From Bacillota bacterium (GTDB lineage Bacteria > Bacillota > Sulfobacillia > Sulfobacillales > Sulfobacillaceae), in contig JAJYHT010000062.1 in the NCBI GenBank assembly GCA_021784595.1, positions 179,507-243,506 of the forward strand: a DNA stretch of 64,000 nucleotides, written 5' to 3'. Made by a program: the position numbers and the translations under genes. Below the pieces are notes generated by a model, which had not been told where the DNA came from, did no database searches, and worked only from the letters and a program-made list of their open reading frames with translations. Below are positions 1 to 7,412 of this stretch, piece after piece. How positions within the stretch are numbered: position 1 is the first letter of the stretch; each line of letters begins with the position of its first letter.

Positions 1-203
1 TCATTTCCGAATCGCACTTGGCTGTGCACACCTGGCCAGAGCATGGTTACGCTGCGGTGGATGTATTCACATGCGGTGATACTGTCAACCCCTGGGATGC
101 CTGTAACTACATCGTCGAACAGTTCCGCGCCCAAAATTTTACCGCTTCGGAAACTCTTCGGGGCGTATTAGTGGAAAATGCGACACAAAAGGCTGCGATT
201 TGA
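1..203 (+). CDS. speD: S-adenosylmethionine decarboxylase proenzyme (C-terminal part)
   Basis: Only the last 66 codons lie in the window; the 5' end is cut off. The visible part begins with ISESHL, the motif whose Ser becomes the pyruvoyl group after self-cleavage of the proenzyme at Glu-Ser, followed by HTWPE and [10 protein letters not shown], which holds the catalytic Cys of bacterial class 1B (SpeD/SpeH) enzymes. The enzyme makes decarboxylated SAM, the aminopropyl donor for spermidine; each transfer releases methylthioadenosine. The MTA/SAH salvage genes a few genes downstream fit this. ndk follows after 19 bases and could be co-transcribed. Confidence 0.93.
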   Translation, partial: ISESHLAVHTWPEHGYAAVDVFTCGDTVNPWDACNYIVEQFRAQNFTASETLRGVLVENATQKAAI

Positions 204-222
204 CGACAGGAGGATTTAAGTA

Positions 223-636
223 GTGGCAAGAACCTTTGTTATGGTGAAACCCGACGGGGTACGACGAGGATTGGTGGGGGAAGTGATTCGCCGTTTTGAA
301 CAAAAGGGATTGAAGCTGAGGGCGATGAAACTTATCCAAGTGAGTTCTGAGTTGGCCGCACAGCATTATGCGGAACACCAGCCCAAGCCATTTTACGGGG
401 ATCTCATCGCGTTTATTACATCGGGGCCATCGGTGCCCATGGTGTTTGAAGGGCGCGAAGCGGTCACGGTTGCTCGTACTTTGATGGGAGCCACGGACCC
501 TGTCAAGGCGCAGCCTGGGACTCTGCGCGGCGACTTTGGGATTGAAATCACGGAAAACATGGTCCATGGATCGGATAGTGCGGAATCAGCTGAACGTGAA
601 ATATCCTTGTACTTTGCCCCACACGAAATCGTATAA
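223..636 (+). CDS. ndk: Nucleoside diphosphate kinase
   Basis: Transfers the gamma phosphate between NTPs and NDPs through a phosphohistidine, balancing cytosolic nucleotide pools. The 137-residue product starts at GTG behind an aggagg Shine-Dalgarno. It has the N-terminal MVKPDGV motif (Lys9), a [11 protein letters not shown] segment and the active-site histidine His115 in ENMVHGSDS. It is about ten residues shorter than the Bacillus enzyme, mainly at the C-terminus, which is within family range. Next gene begins five bases after the stop, suggesting an operon. Confidence 0.96.
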   Translation: MARTFVMVKPDGVRRGLVGEVIRRFEQKGLKLRAMKLIQVSSELAAQHYAEHQPKPFYGDLIAFITSGPSVPMVFEGREAVTVARTLMGATDPVKAQPGTLRGDFGIEITENMVHGSDSAESAEREISLYFAPHEIV

Positions 637-641
637 CGGGC

Positions 642-1445
642 ATGTGGATTCTAATTGGCGTCGTGGGGCTGTTAGGATTGTACGCCTTGGCGGTCGAGCC
701 GTTTTGGGTGTCGCTCCACGACCTGCATGTTGATATTGTAGATTTGCCAGCAGAATTTGAAGGCTTTACGATCCTCCACCTGTCAGACTTGCACGGTCGG
801 GTGGGGGCTTTTTTGCGCCCTGCGGTGCGACACGCTCTTACGACCTGTGATGTCGTTGCCCTAACGGGCGATCTTTATTCCCCAACATTGCCAAGAGATC
901 GCCTGGTTCAGCATTTGACAACGTTGGATTCCGATAAATTATTTTACGTGAGTGGCAATCATGACTATCGCCACGGAAAGTTATTCATCGAGCCTTGGAA
1001 TCCCGGCCCGGCACTGTTGGACAATCGAGTCGTGCGACTGACCAAAGGAGAGCAGTACATTTGGCTTGCGGGGCTACCCGATTTGGTCAAGGGAAGACCC
1101 CAGCTAGGCCAGGTCGTGCAGGGAATTACAACCCAGGCACCGGCGGTTTTGTTGTCACACCGGCCCGATGTGTGGTCGATGCATGGCGTGAATCGTTTCC
1201 AACTGATATTATCGGGGCATACGCATGGAGGCCAGGTGCGATTTCCCTGGGTGGGAGCCGTCCTGCGGCACAATCGGCTGCCCAAGCGCTACGTGAGTGG
1301 GGTTATGGTTCACAAAGGCCGGCCTACGTTGATCACCTCGCAAGGGTTAGGCACTTCTGAATTGCCCATTCGATTTATGGCGCGGCCGGAAGTTTTGCGG
1401 ATTGTTTTACATAAAAGCACAGGGCGCGTTGTGCCAGAGGTCTGA
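642..1445 (+). CDS. Membrane-anchored metallophosphoesterase (YkuE/YaeI-like)
   Basis: 267 residues. An N-terminal hydrophobic stretch (about residues 1-22) looks like an uncleaved signal anchor. The calcineurin-like metal site is complete: LSDLHG (Asp49, His51), TGDLY (Asp77), GNHDYR (Asn106, His107), a LLSHRPD histidine near 172 and the GHTHGG block near 194. This arrangement is typical of the YkuE/YaeI group of surface phosphoesterases, some of which act on lipid-linked phosphates; the substrate here cannot be told from sequence. It sits between ndk and mtnP on the same strand. Confidence 0.86.
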   Translation: MWILIGVVGLLGLYALAVEPFWVSLHDLHVDIVDLPAEFEGFTILHLSDLHGRVGAFLRPAVRHALTTCDVVALTGDLYSPTLPRDRLVQHLTTLDSDKLFYVSGNHDYRHGKLFIEPWNPGPALLDNRVVRLTKGEQYIWLAGLPDLVKGRPQLGQVVQGITTQAPAVLLSHRPDVWSMHGVNRFQLILSGHTHGGQVRFPWVGAVLRHNRLPKRYVSGVMVHKGRPTLITSQGLGTSELPIRFMARPEVLRIVLHKSTGRVVPEV

Positions 1446-1477
1446 CGGAGACGCATAATCTTGAGAGAAGGTGTCCC

Positions 1478-2254
1478 ATGATAGTGGCAGTTATTGGTGG
1501 AACAGGAGTGTATGATGCGCAGTGGCTGGAAAATGTTACTGAGAACACGATAGATACGCCTTATGGGAAGGCATTGGTGCTCGAAGGGCGGATTTCGCAT
1601 ATTCATGACCCGGTTTACTTTATGAATCGGCATGGACTAGATCATTCAGTGCCGCCGCATCTGGTCAACTACCGGGCGAATTTATTTGCTCTGCGCTCGT
1701 TGGGGGTAGAGCGGGTCGTGGCGACCACCGCGGTGGGCTCGTTAAACGTTGATTTTGAGCCCGGCACAATGGTTTTGGCGAATCAATTTTTGGACTTCAC
1801 CAAAGCTCGGGCCCATACCTTTCATCAAGGCGGGCCAACTGGAGTGGTTCATACTGACATGACTGAGCCTTACTGTCCCTACAGCCGACATGTGCTGCAG
1901 TCAGTGGCCGCTGCACGCGAAATTCCTTGTCATAACGGCGGAGTGTACGTTGCCACCGAGGGCCCGCGATTTGAAACCCCCGCAGAAATACGGGCATTTC
2001 GGCTATTAGGTGGCGATGTGGTGGGAATGACCGGGGTTCCAGAGGTGGTTTTGGCTCGCGAACTGGGACTTTGCTATAGCACGGTGTCCCTGGTGACCAA
2101 CTTTGCTGCAGGTCTGGCAAGCGCGCCTCTGACTCATCAGGAGGTTTTGGAGGTCATGGCGCAAAACGTGGCGCATCTACGCACGGTGCTTCTGAACGCC
2201 CTTCCTGCTTTAACGGAGCCAGGGGACTGCCAGTGTCAACGAGTGCCAACGTAG
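1478..2254 (+). CDS. mtnP: Methylthioadenosine/methylthioinosine phosphorylase
   Basis: 258 residues of the PNP/MTAP family: N-terminal GGTGVY phosphate loop, MNRHG (His52), TAVGSL, and a VGMTGVPEVVLA block near 182-193. Phosphorolysis of the thionucleoside gives a purine base and methylthioribose-1-phosphate for methionine salvage. At the base-binding loop it reads LVTNFAAG: Asn208 stands where MTA-specific enzymes (human MTAP) have an Asp, and Asn is what 6-oxopurine phosphorylases carry. Together with mtaD two genes downstream this points to methylthioinosine as the true substrate, as in Pseudomonas MTIP. Start ATG follows gagaaggtg. Family assignment is firm; the specificity is inference. 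Confidence 0.9.
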   Translation: MIVAVIGGTGVYDAQWLENVTENTIDTPYGKALVLEGRISHIHDPVYFMNRHGLDHSVPPHLVNYRANLFALRSLGVERVVATTAVGSLNVDFEPGTMVLANQFLDFTKARAHTFHQGGPTGVVHTDMTEPYCPYSRHVLQSVAAAREIPCHNGGVYVATEGPRFETPAEIRAFRLLGGDVVGMTGVPEVVLARELGLCYSTVSLVTNFAAGLASAPLTHQEVLEVMAQNVAHLRTVLLNALPALTEPGDCQCQRVPT

Positions 2255-2328
2255 AGTCCATCCTAAGAATAGGCTTGGTTAGTTGACATCTCGCGCACGC
2301 GGAGAAATTGTTGAAAAGGAGAGTTACT

Positions 2329-3570
2329 ATGACACAGTCAACCATAAAGGATCCGGCAATGGCGCCTTCAGGTCATGCCAAGCTGGACTGGGTTATCCCG
2401 CGGATGCCCGTGCTGGGGGCAATTCGACGCAGGTTTCAAGCGGAATTGCCGCTAGCCGGCCAGCGTATCGCGATTTCCCTTCACTTGGAAGCTAAGACGG
2501 CGGTGTTGGCGCAAGTGCTTCACGAGGGCGGTGCCCAAGTGGCGATTACTAGTTCCAACCCTTTGACCGCGCAGGATGACGTGGCGGCAGCTTTGTCGGA
2601 GCGGGGCGTGGAGGTGCACGCTTTTCGCGGGACAAGTGCCCAGGAGTTTGATCATTTGCACAACTTAGTGCTCGATATCGAGCCCACCTTGGTGATTGAT
2701 GACGGCGGTGAGCTGACCGAACGACTTCATGGACCTCGTCGCGGTTTGGTGTCCAATATTCATGGGGGAGCGGAGGAAACCACCACTGGAGTGACGCGGC
2801 TAAAGGCCATGGCCGCAGCATCAAATCTGGCCTATCCCATGATTGCAGTCAATGATGCCGACATGAAGCACCTGTTCGACAATCGGTATGGAACGGGCCA
2901 ATCTACGTGGGACGGCATTATGCGGACGACCAACTTAGTGGTTGCCGGCACCACAGTGGTAGTGGCTGGCTATGGGTGGTGTGGAAAAGGGGTTGCCGAA
3001 CGCGCTAAGGGACTTGGAGCGCGGGTGATTGTCACCGAAATCGACCCTGTACGCGCAAACGAAGCACTGATGGACGGCTTTCGGGTAATGACCATGCGGC
3101 AAGCAGCTTCATTGGGTGATTTCTTTATTACGGTAACCGGAAATCGCGATGTCATCAATGAGGAGCATTTTATCTTGATGAAAGATGGCGCAGTGTTGGC
3201 TAACGCAGGACATTTTGATGTGGAGGTGTCTGTCAGCCAGCTTCAAAGCGTTGCGAACAGCACCGTGGTGGGGCGAAACGCCAACGTGATAGGATATCGG
3301 ATGCCCAATGGCCGTACTGTGTGGCTACTGGCCGAAGGTCGGTTGGTCAACCTGGCTGCGGGCGACGGGCATCCTGCTGAAATTATGGATTTGACGTTTG
3401 CCTTGCAAGCATTATCCTTAGAACATTTGCTGCACCATCCAAAACCGCCTGGGGTTTATGCAGTAGATCCCGAGATTGATCAATGGGTGGCCGCGATTCG
3501 ATTACAGTCGTTAGGCGTCGCGATTGATGAGCTGAGTGAGGCTCAAGCCGCTTATATGGCGTCTTGGTAA
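2329..3570 (+). CDS. ahcY: Adenosylhomocysteinase (S-adenosylhomocysteine hydrolase)
   Basis: Reversibly splits S-adenosylhomocysteine into adenosine and homocysteine, relieving product inhibition of methyltransferases. The 413-residue protein is of the shorter archaeal/Thermotoga type. Visible signatures: LHLEAKTA near 51, DDGGEL near 125, HGGAEETTTG near 145, NDADMKHLFDN near 175 and the NAD Rossmann motif AGYGWCGKG at 213-221. I chose ATG 2329 behind aaaaggag rather than the upstream in-frame TTG at 2308. It lies between mtnP and mtaD, forming a SAM by-product salvage block. Confidence 0.96.
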   Translation: MTQSTIKDPAMAPSGHAKLDWVIPRMPVLGAIRRRFQAELPLAGQRIAISLHLEAKTAVLAQVLHEGGAQVAITSSNPLTAQDDVAAALSERGVEVHAFRGTSAQEFDHLHNLVLDIEPTLVIDDGGELTERLHGPRRGLVSNIHGGAEETTTGVTRLKAMAAASNLAYPMIAVNDADMKHLFDNRYGTGQSTWDGIMRTTNLVVAGTTVVVAGYGWCGKGVAERAKGLGARVIVTEIDPVRANEALMDGFRVMTMRQAASLGDFFITVTGNRDVINEEHFILMKDGAVLANAGHFDVEVSVSQLQSVANSTVVGRNANVIGYRMPNGRTVWLLAEGRLVNLAAGDGHPAEIMDLTFALQALSLEHLLHHPKPPGVYAVDPEIDQWVAAIRLQSLGVAIDELSEAQAAYMASW

Positions 3571-3590
3571 TAGGCTAGGAGGGGTCAGTT

Positions 3591-4889
3591 ATGCGTTATC
3601 GCCTGGAAGCGGGCACTATGGTCACCATGGAGAACGCCGAAACCATCATTCGGCGGGGTCAAATTACGTGGGATAACGGCCGCATAGTCAGCATTGGGGA
3701 AGAAGACAGCGATGTGGAGCCGGTAGACCAAGTCATTCGGATTCCAGAGGGCATTGTCATGCCTGGCCTCTATAATGGGCACAACCATGCGGCGATGACG
3801 CTATTTCGCGGATTGGCTGACGACAGCCCATTTTTTGAATGGTTAGAACAGCATATCTGGCCTGCTGAGGCGCGGTTAACGCGGGATGACATCTATTGGG
3901 GCACACTGCTGGCTACTGCTGAAATGATTCGCAGCGGCACCGTGGGATTTGCCGATATGTACTTTGAAATGGATGCGGTTGCGGAGGCGGTAGCCGTGTC
4001 CGGGATGCGCGGATGGCTGTCCAGGGGACTGGTGGGAGACCAGGATCCTGATTTCCAAAAACTTTATGAGGCAGCTGCGTTTGCCGCCCGCTGGCGACAC
4101 CGGGCCGAAGGGCGCATTGTGCCCATGTTGGGACCTCATGCCCCCTATACCTGCTCACCGGAGTATTTGGCAGAGGTGGCTCGAGTGGCCAAAAAGGAAA
4201 ATCTTGCTATCCACATTCATCTAGCGGAAAGTCAGGATGAAATACACACGTTAAAACAGCGTTACGGTCGCTCTCCGATTGAACTGGCACGGGATACCGG
4301 ACTATTGCAGAATCGCTGTCTCATTGCGCATGGCGTACACATGAGCGAGGACGACATGCACATTTTGGCCAACCACTTATCGGGGGGAGTGGTGAGTTGC
4401 CCGATTAGTAATGCGAAACTAGGCAATGGCATTCTTCCCTATCCTGCGCTTTTGGAACATGGCATTACGGTGGGACTTGGTACCGACGGTGCCGGCTCAA
4501 CCAATACTCTTGATATGTTCCTAGAGATGAAGACCATGGCTTGGCTGCAAAAGGTGCGCAATCATGAACCGCACCGATTTACAGCCTGGGATGCATTATC
4601 CCTGGCCACACGCGGAACCAGTGAAATCTTAGGATTTGAGGGGGGGATGCTGGCACCTGGACAACCAGCCGATTTCATCGTGCTGGATGGCGCGCGCACC
4701 CACTTGGTTCCTGAATTGGATGTGGTGGCTAATATCGTGTATGCGGCTACTGGTGCCGATGTGACATATAGCGTCATCGGTGGACAGATAGTGATGGCGG
4801 AGGGCATTATTACGACATTTGACGAGGGGCAAGCGCGTCGCGAAGTGCGCGGCCGGGTGCGGCAACTGGTTGATTCAAAAGGGAGGTGA
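3591..4889 (+). CDS. mtaD: 5-methylthioadenosine/S-adenosylhomocysteine deaminase
   Basis: 432-residue amidohydrolase that deaminates MTA and SAH (often also adenosine) to the inosine analogues. The metal site is intact: NGHNH (His63, His65), HIHLAE (His210, Glu213), IAHGVH (His247) and GTDGAGS (Asp299). Start ATG is preceded by aggagggg. Being next to ahcY and the Asn208-type phosphorylase, it could feed methylthioinosine to the latter and remove SAH by a second route besides ahcY. Generic ATZ/TRZ or guanine deaminase activity is the alternative, but the FRGLADD and IWPAEA segments fit the MtaD group. Confidence 0.9.
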   Translation: MRYRLEAGTMVTMENAETIIRRGQITWDNGRIVSIGEEDSDVEPVDQVIRIPEGIVMPGLYNGHNHAAMTLFRGLADDSPFFEWLEQHIWPAEARLTRDDIYWGTLLATAEMIRSGTVGFADMYFEMDAVAEAVAVSGMRGWLSRGLVGDQDPDFQKLYEAAAFAARWRHRAEGRIVPMLGPHAPYTCSPEYLAEVARVAKKENLAIHIHLAESQDEIHTLKQRYGRSPIELARDTGLLQNRCLIAHGVHMSEDDMHILANHLSGGVVSCPISNAKLGNGILPYPALLEHGITVGLGTDGAGSTNTLDMFLEMKTMAWLQKVRNHEPHRFTAWDALSLATRGTSEILGFEGGMLAPGQPADFIVLDGARTHLVPELDVVANIVYAATGADVTYSVIGGQIVMAEGIITTFDEGQARREVRGRVRQLVDSKGR

Positions 4890-4895
4890 CGAGCC

Positions 4896-5312
4896 GTGGA
4901 ATTTGACTGGGACAACAATCACTGCATCATTTGCGGCTCCGCCAATCCAGTCGGATTAGCAGCACAATTTACGGTATCGGAAGCGGGAGCCTATGCAGCA
5001 ATAGTGGTTGGCGAGACATGGCAGGGATTCCAAGGCATGGTGCAGGGAGGCATTATTACCGGCATTTTAGATGACGCCATGTGGTATGCCATTTATGGCC
5101 GACATGAGATGGCCACGGTCACCGCCGAAATTACGGTGCGGTTTATTCACCCTGTTCGTATCAACGTGGAGTGCGCGGTAACCGGACACGTGGTCCAATT
5201 CCGCAGGCGTTTGCAATCGGCCGCGGCTGAGTTGGTGCAAGACGGACGGGTTTGTGCGATCGCCCAAGGCCGGTTCATGCCCAAGCTATCCGTTCAGGAC
5301 TCGCTTCAGTGA
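4896..5312 (+). CDS. PaaI-type hotdog-fold thioesterase
   Basis: 138 residues. A Cys pair in HCIICGSANPVGL (about residues 9-21) followed by a hotdog domain with VQGGIITGILDDAM (about 48-61), the PaaI/4HBT active-site helix, and VRFIHPVR. Such proteins hydrolyse acyl-CoA thioesters; the acyl group is unknown. GTG start lies in gaggtgacgagccgtg, six bases after mtaD. Its TGA overlaps the GTG of the next gene (GTGA), suggesting translational coupling. Confidence 0.85.
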   Translation: MEFDWDNNHCIICGSANPVGLAAQFTVSEAGAYAAIVVGETWQGFQGMVQGGIITGILDDAMWYAIYGRHEMATVTAEITVRFIHPVRINVECAVTGHVVQFRRRLQSAAAELVQDGRVCAIAQGRFMPKLSVQDSLQ

Positions 5313-6358
5313 ATCGATCCCCGCGGTGGGTTGAGTATAGTATGGCCTTGCATGTGCATTCCCGCTATTCCGATGGGTCGGGTACCGTGGCGTCGATTCT
5401 CCGGGATGCCCAAAAAGCCGGGGTAGATATTCTGGGGTTGACCGACCACGATACGCGGCAGGGCGCAGTGGATCCGGGAGAAGGATGGTATGGGCGTACA
5501 TTGCTTTTAGTAGGCGCAGAAGTTACTCCTCCGCAAAACCATCTATTGACATTCTTTGCTAAGGATCTGCCACATCCGGACCAGCCATGGCATGAAATTG
5601 TCCAACAGATTGACCAACAAGGCGGTTTAAGCTTTGTCGCACACCCTAATGACCAAGGCAATCGCACTTTAAGACTGCCTTCGTATCGGTGGACCGAACG
5701 GCTAGAACGCGGATTTACGGGATTGGAGATATGGAATCATCTATCGCATTGGACTGATGGCGTTAAAGGAGTTCCCAGCGGGCTCTGGCGCTTGCTGAAT
5801 CCTTTGCGAGGCATCGATCGTCCACGCCCGGAAGATTTAGCCCTATGGGACACTTTGGCGTCAGAATCTCCCACCGTAGGGATCGGAGGCATAGACGCAC
5901 ATGCAGTACCGATTGGATGGCGACGGGTGTCTATAAAGGTATTTCCGTATCTGCTAAGTTTGCGTACGATCCGCACCCAAGTTTTCTTAACGGAGCCGCT
6001 AGGAGGCCAGTTGGACCGCAACCGAGATTTAATCAAGGAAGCGTTGGAGGATGGTCGGTGCGCCATAATGGCTCATCATGTAGGAGGCGAAAAAGGCTTT
6101 CGCTTGTGGGTCGAATCCTCGGACCATAGTTGGCCGATGGGTGCGGAACTAAAATGGCAGGACGCCTTGCGGTTAAAGGCGACAAGTCCTGTGATGGTCA
6201 CCTGGTCAATTATTCGCAACGGGAACGTGCTGTTGGCCAAAGAAGGGTATTTTCTGGACCTCCCCATAGAGAAGCCAGGCATTTATCGCGTGGAACTGCT
6301 GCGGGGGCGCCAGCAACGAGGATGGCTGTACGCCAATCCCATTTATGTTCGGGACTAA
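5309..6358 (+). CDS. PHP-domain metal-dependent phosphoesterase
   Basis: 349 residues from GTG 5309, which overlaps the preceding stop by four bases; longer upstream starts would run into the thioesterase gene. The PHP metal motifs HVHSRYSDG (His15, His17), LTDHDT (Asp46, His47) and VAHPND near 119 are present. The second half has no motif I recognise. PHP proteins of this kind hydrolyse phosphate esters such as nucleotides or 3',5'-bisphosphates; no specific substrate can be assigned. The stop overlaps the stop of the convergent gene at 6355. Confidence 0.8.
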   Translation: MNRSPRWVEYSMALHVHSRYSDGSGTVASILRDAQKAGVDILGLTDHDTRQGAVDPGEGWYGRTLLLVGAEVTPPQNHLLTFFAKDLPHPDQPWHEIVQQIDQQGGLSFVAHPNDQGNRTLRLPSYRWTERLERGFTGLEIWNHLSHWTDGVKGVPSGLWRLLNPLRGIDRPRPEDLALWDTLASESPTVGIGGIDAHAVPIGWRRVSIKVFPYLLSLRTIRTQVFLTEPLGGQLDRNRDLIKEALEDGRCAIMAHHVGGEKGFRLWVESSDHSWPMGAELKWQDALRLKATSPVMVTWSIIRNGNVLLAKEGYFLDLPIEKPGIYRVELLRGRQQRGWLYANPIYVRD

Positions 6359-6687
6359 AGTTTACCCCCGAATTTTCGAATTGTTTCGATGGCTTGCGCG
6401 GTTTCCTCGTGCGGAACCACTGCCGTCAAGAGCCAGTCCTCGCCATCAGTTAGACCATGGTGGTCCCATGATGAGGCAGCGGTCCATTTGTCGTCTAGCC
6501 GTTCATATTCATATCCGTATCGTCCCCACTCCACCATCGGGGACTGGTTAAGCAATTGCGAGCCGTCGAGAGATGGAATATTATCTATTTGAACTATGTC
6601 AAAACCTTGGTCGCGCAACGCATCTCTGCAGGCTTGGGCACGTTCTAGCGATGTGAACCGCGCGAGAAGATTGGTTTCCCTTGGCAC
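6355..6687 (-). CDS. Hypothetical protein, possible stress-type small protein
   Basis: 110 residues starting at GTG 6687 behind aaaggaggt, which I prefer over the upstream ATG at 6753. The N-terminal third (LLARFTSLERAQACRDAL then GFDIVQID) resembles the short alpha/beta module at the start of YflT-like general-stress proteins, as also seen at 52479 in this window. The middle (WGRYGYEYERLDDKWTAAS) is aromatic and acidic. No catalytic motif. It is transcribed divergently from the histidine phosphatase and its stop overlaps that of the convergent PHP gene. Function unknown. Confidence 0.65.
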   Translation of the reverse strand: MPRETNLLARFTSLERAQACRDALRDQGFDIVQIDNIPSLDGSQLLNQSPMVEWGRYGYEYERLDDKWTAASSWDHHGLTDGEDWLLTAVVPHEETAQAIETIRKFGGKL

Positions 6688-6746
6688 CGACAGACCTCCT
6701 TTGTCATGTTGCTGGTAGCGTGTCCGAAACCAGGTTATTTCATTCT

Positions 6747-6759
6747 TGGTCACTGACCA
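6747..6759. promoter_or_regulatory. Palindrome in divergent promoter region
   Basis: TGGTCA-C-TGACCA, a perfect 6-bp inverted repeat about a single base, lies between the divergent genes starting at 6687 and 6777 and just upstream of the Shine-Dalgarno of the latter. A second palindrome, CACTG-AC-CAGTG, overlaps it. Operator-like by shape only; no cognate regulator is visible. Confidence 0.3.
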
Positions 6760-6776
6760 GTGATGGAGGACTTTTT

Positions 6777-7412
6777 ATGCAACTGTTGATGATCCGGCAC
6801 GGAGAAACGGAATGGAACCGCACTGGCCGATGGCAAGGAAATCAAGATGTACCGTTAAGTGAGGCGGGACGCCAGCGCATCGTGGACTTGAGTCGCGCCG
6901 TGGCTTCCTGGGTTTGCGAGTCGACCAAAATTTACTCTTCCGATCTTACTCGAGCCCGCGACACCGCTGCAGCGCTGTTTCCTAGGCACCAGCAGCGGAT
7001 CCTTTGTGAGCCTCGGTTGCGTGAAATTGGTTTAGGCCGCTGGGAGGGACTTAACAGGCAAGAAATTGAATCGAGATATCAGGAATTGTTTAAAGCATTT
7101 GACGGCCCTGATGAAGGGTCGGCACCAGGCGGAGAAACTTTTGGCCAGTGTAAGGAGCGGGTGCGGCAGTGGTGGGATGAACAACAGGCGCAATGGAGTG
7201 CGGTAGAAAGGGTGATAGTGGTAGCTCACGGCGGATCGTTGCGGGCGTTGCTATTTGCTTTGATACCGGATCTCCCGAATTCGTTGCGAAAACATTTTGC
7301 TTTGGAGAACTTAGGTGTATCGGTGATACAGGTGGATCTCCCGAACCTCGCAACGGTCCGGTGCTGGAATATGAAACCTGAATGGATTGGACGTGAACTG
7401 AATCAGTGTTAG
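6777..7412 (+). CDS. Histidine phosphatase family protein (phosphoglycerate mutase-like)
   Basis: 211 residues from ATG 6777 behind tggagga. It has the catalytic RHGETEWN (His8), the LTRARDTA segment (about 58-65), the GRWEGLN acid loop and the second histidine in VVAHGGSLRALL (His151), so it should be an active histidine phosphatase. The same family includes CobC alpha-ribazole phosphatase and GpmB-type enzymes; no cobalamin genes are nearby, so the substrate is left open. The stop overlaps the GTG of the helicase gene by seven bases. Confidence 0.88.
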   Translation: MQLLMIRHGETEWNRTGRWQGNQDVPLSEAGRQRIVDLSRAVASWVCESTKIYSSDLTRARDTAAALFPRHQQRILCEPRLREIGLGRWEGLNRQEIESRYQELFKAFDGPDEGSAPGGETFGQCKERVRQWWDEQQAQWSAVERVIVVAHGGSLRALLFALIPDLPNSLRKHFALENLGVSVIQVDLPNLATVRCWNMKPEWIGRELNQC

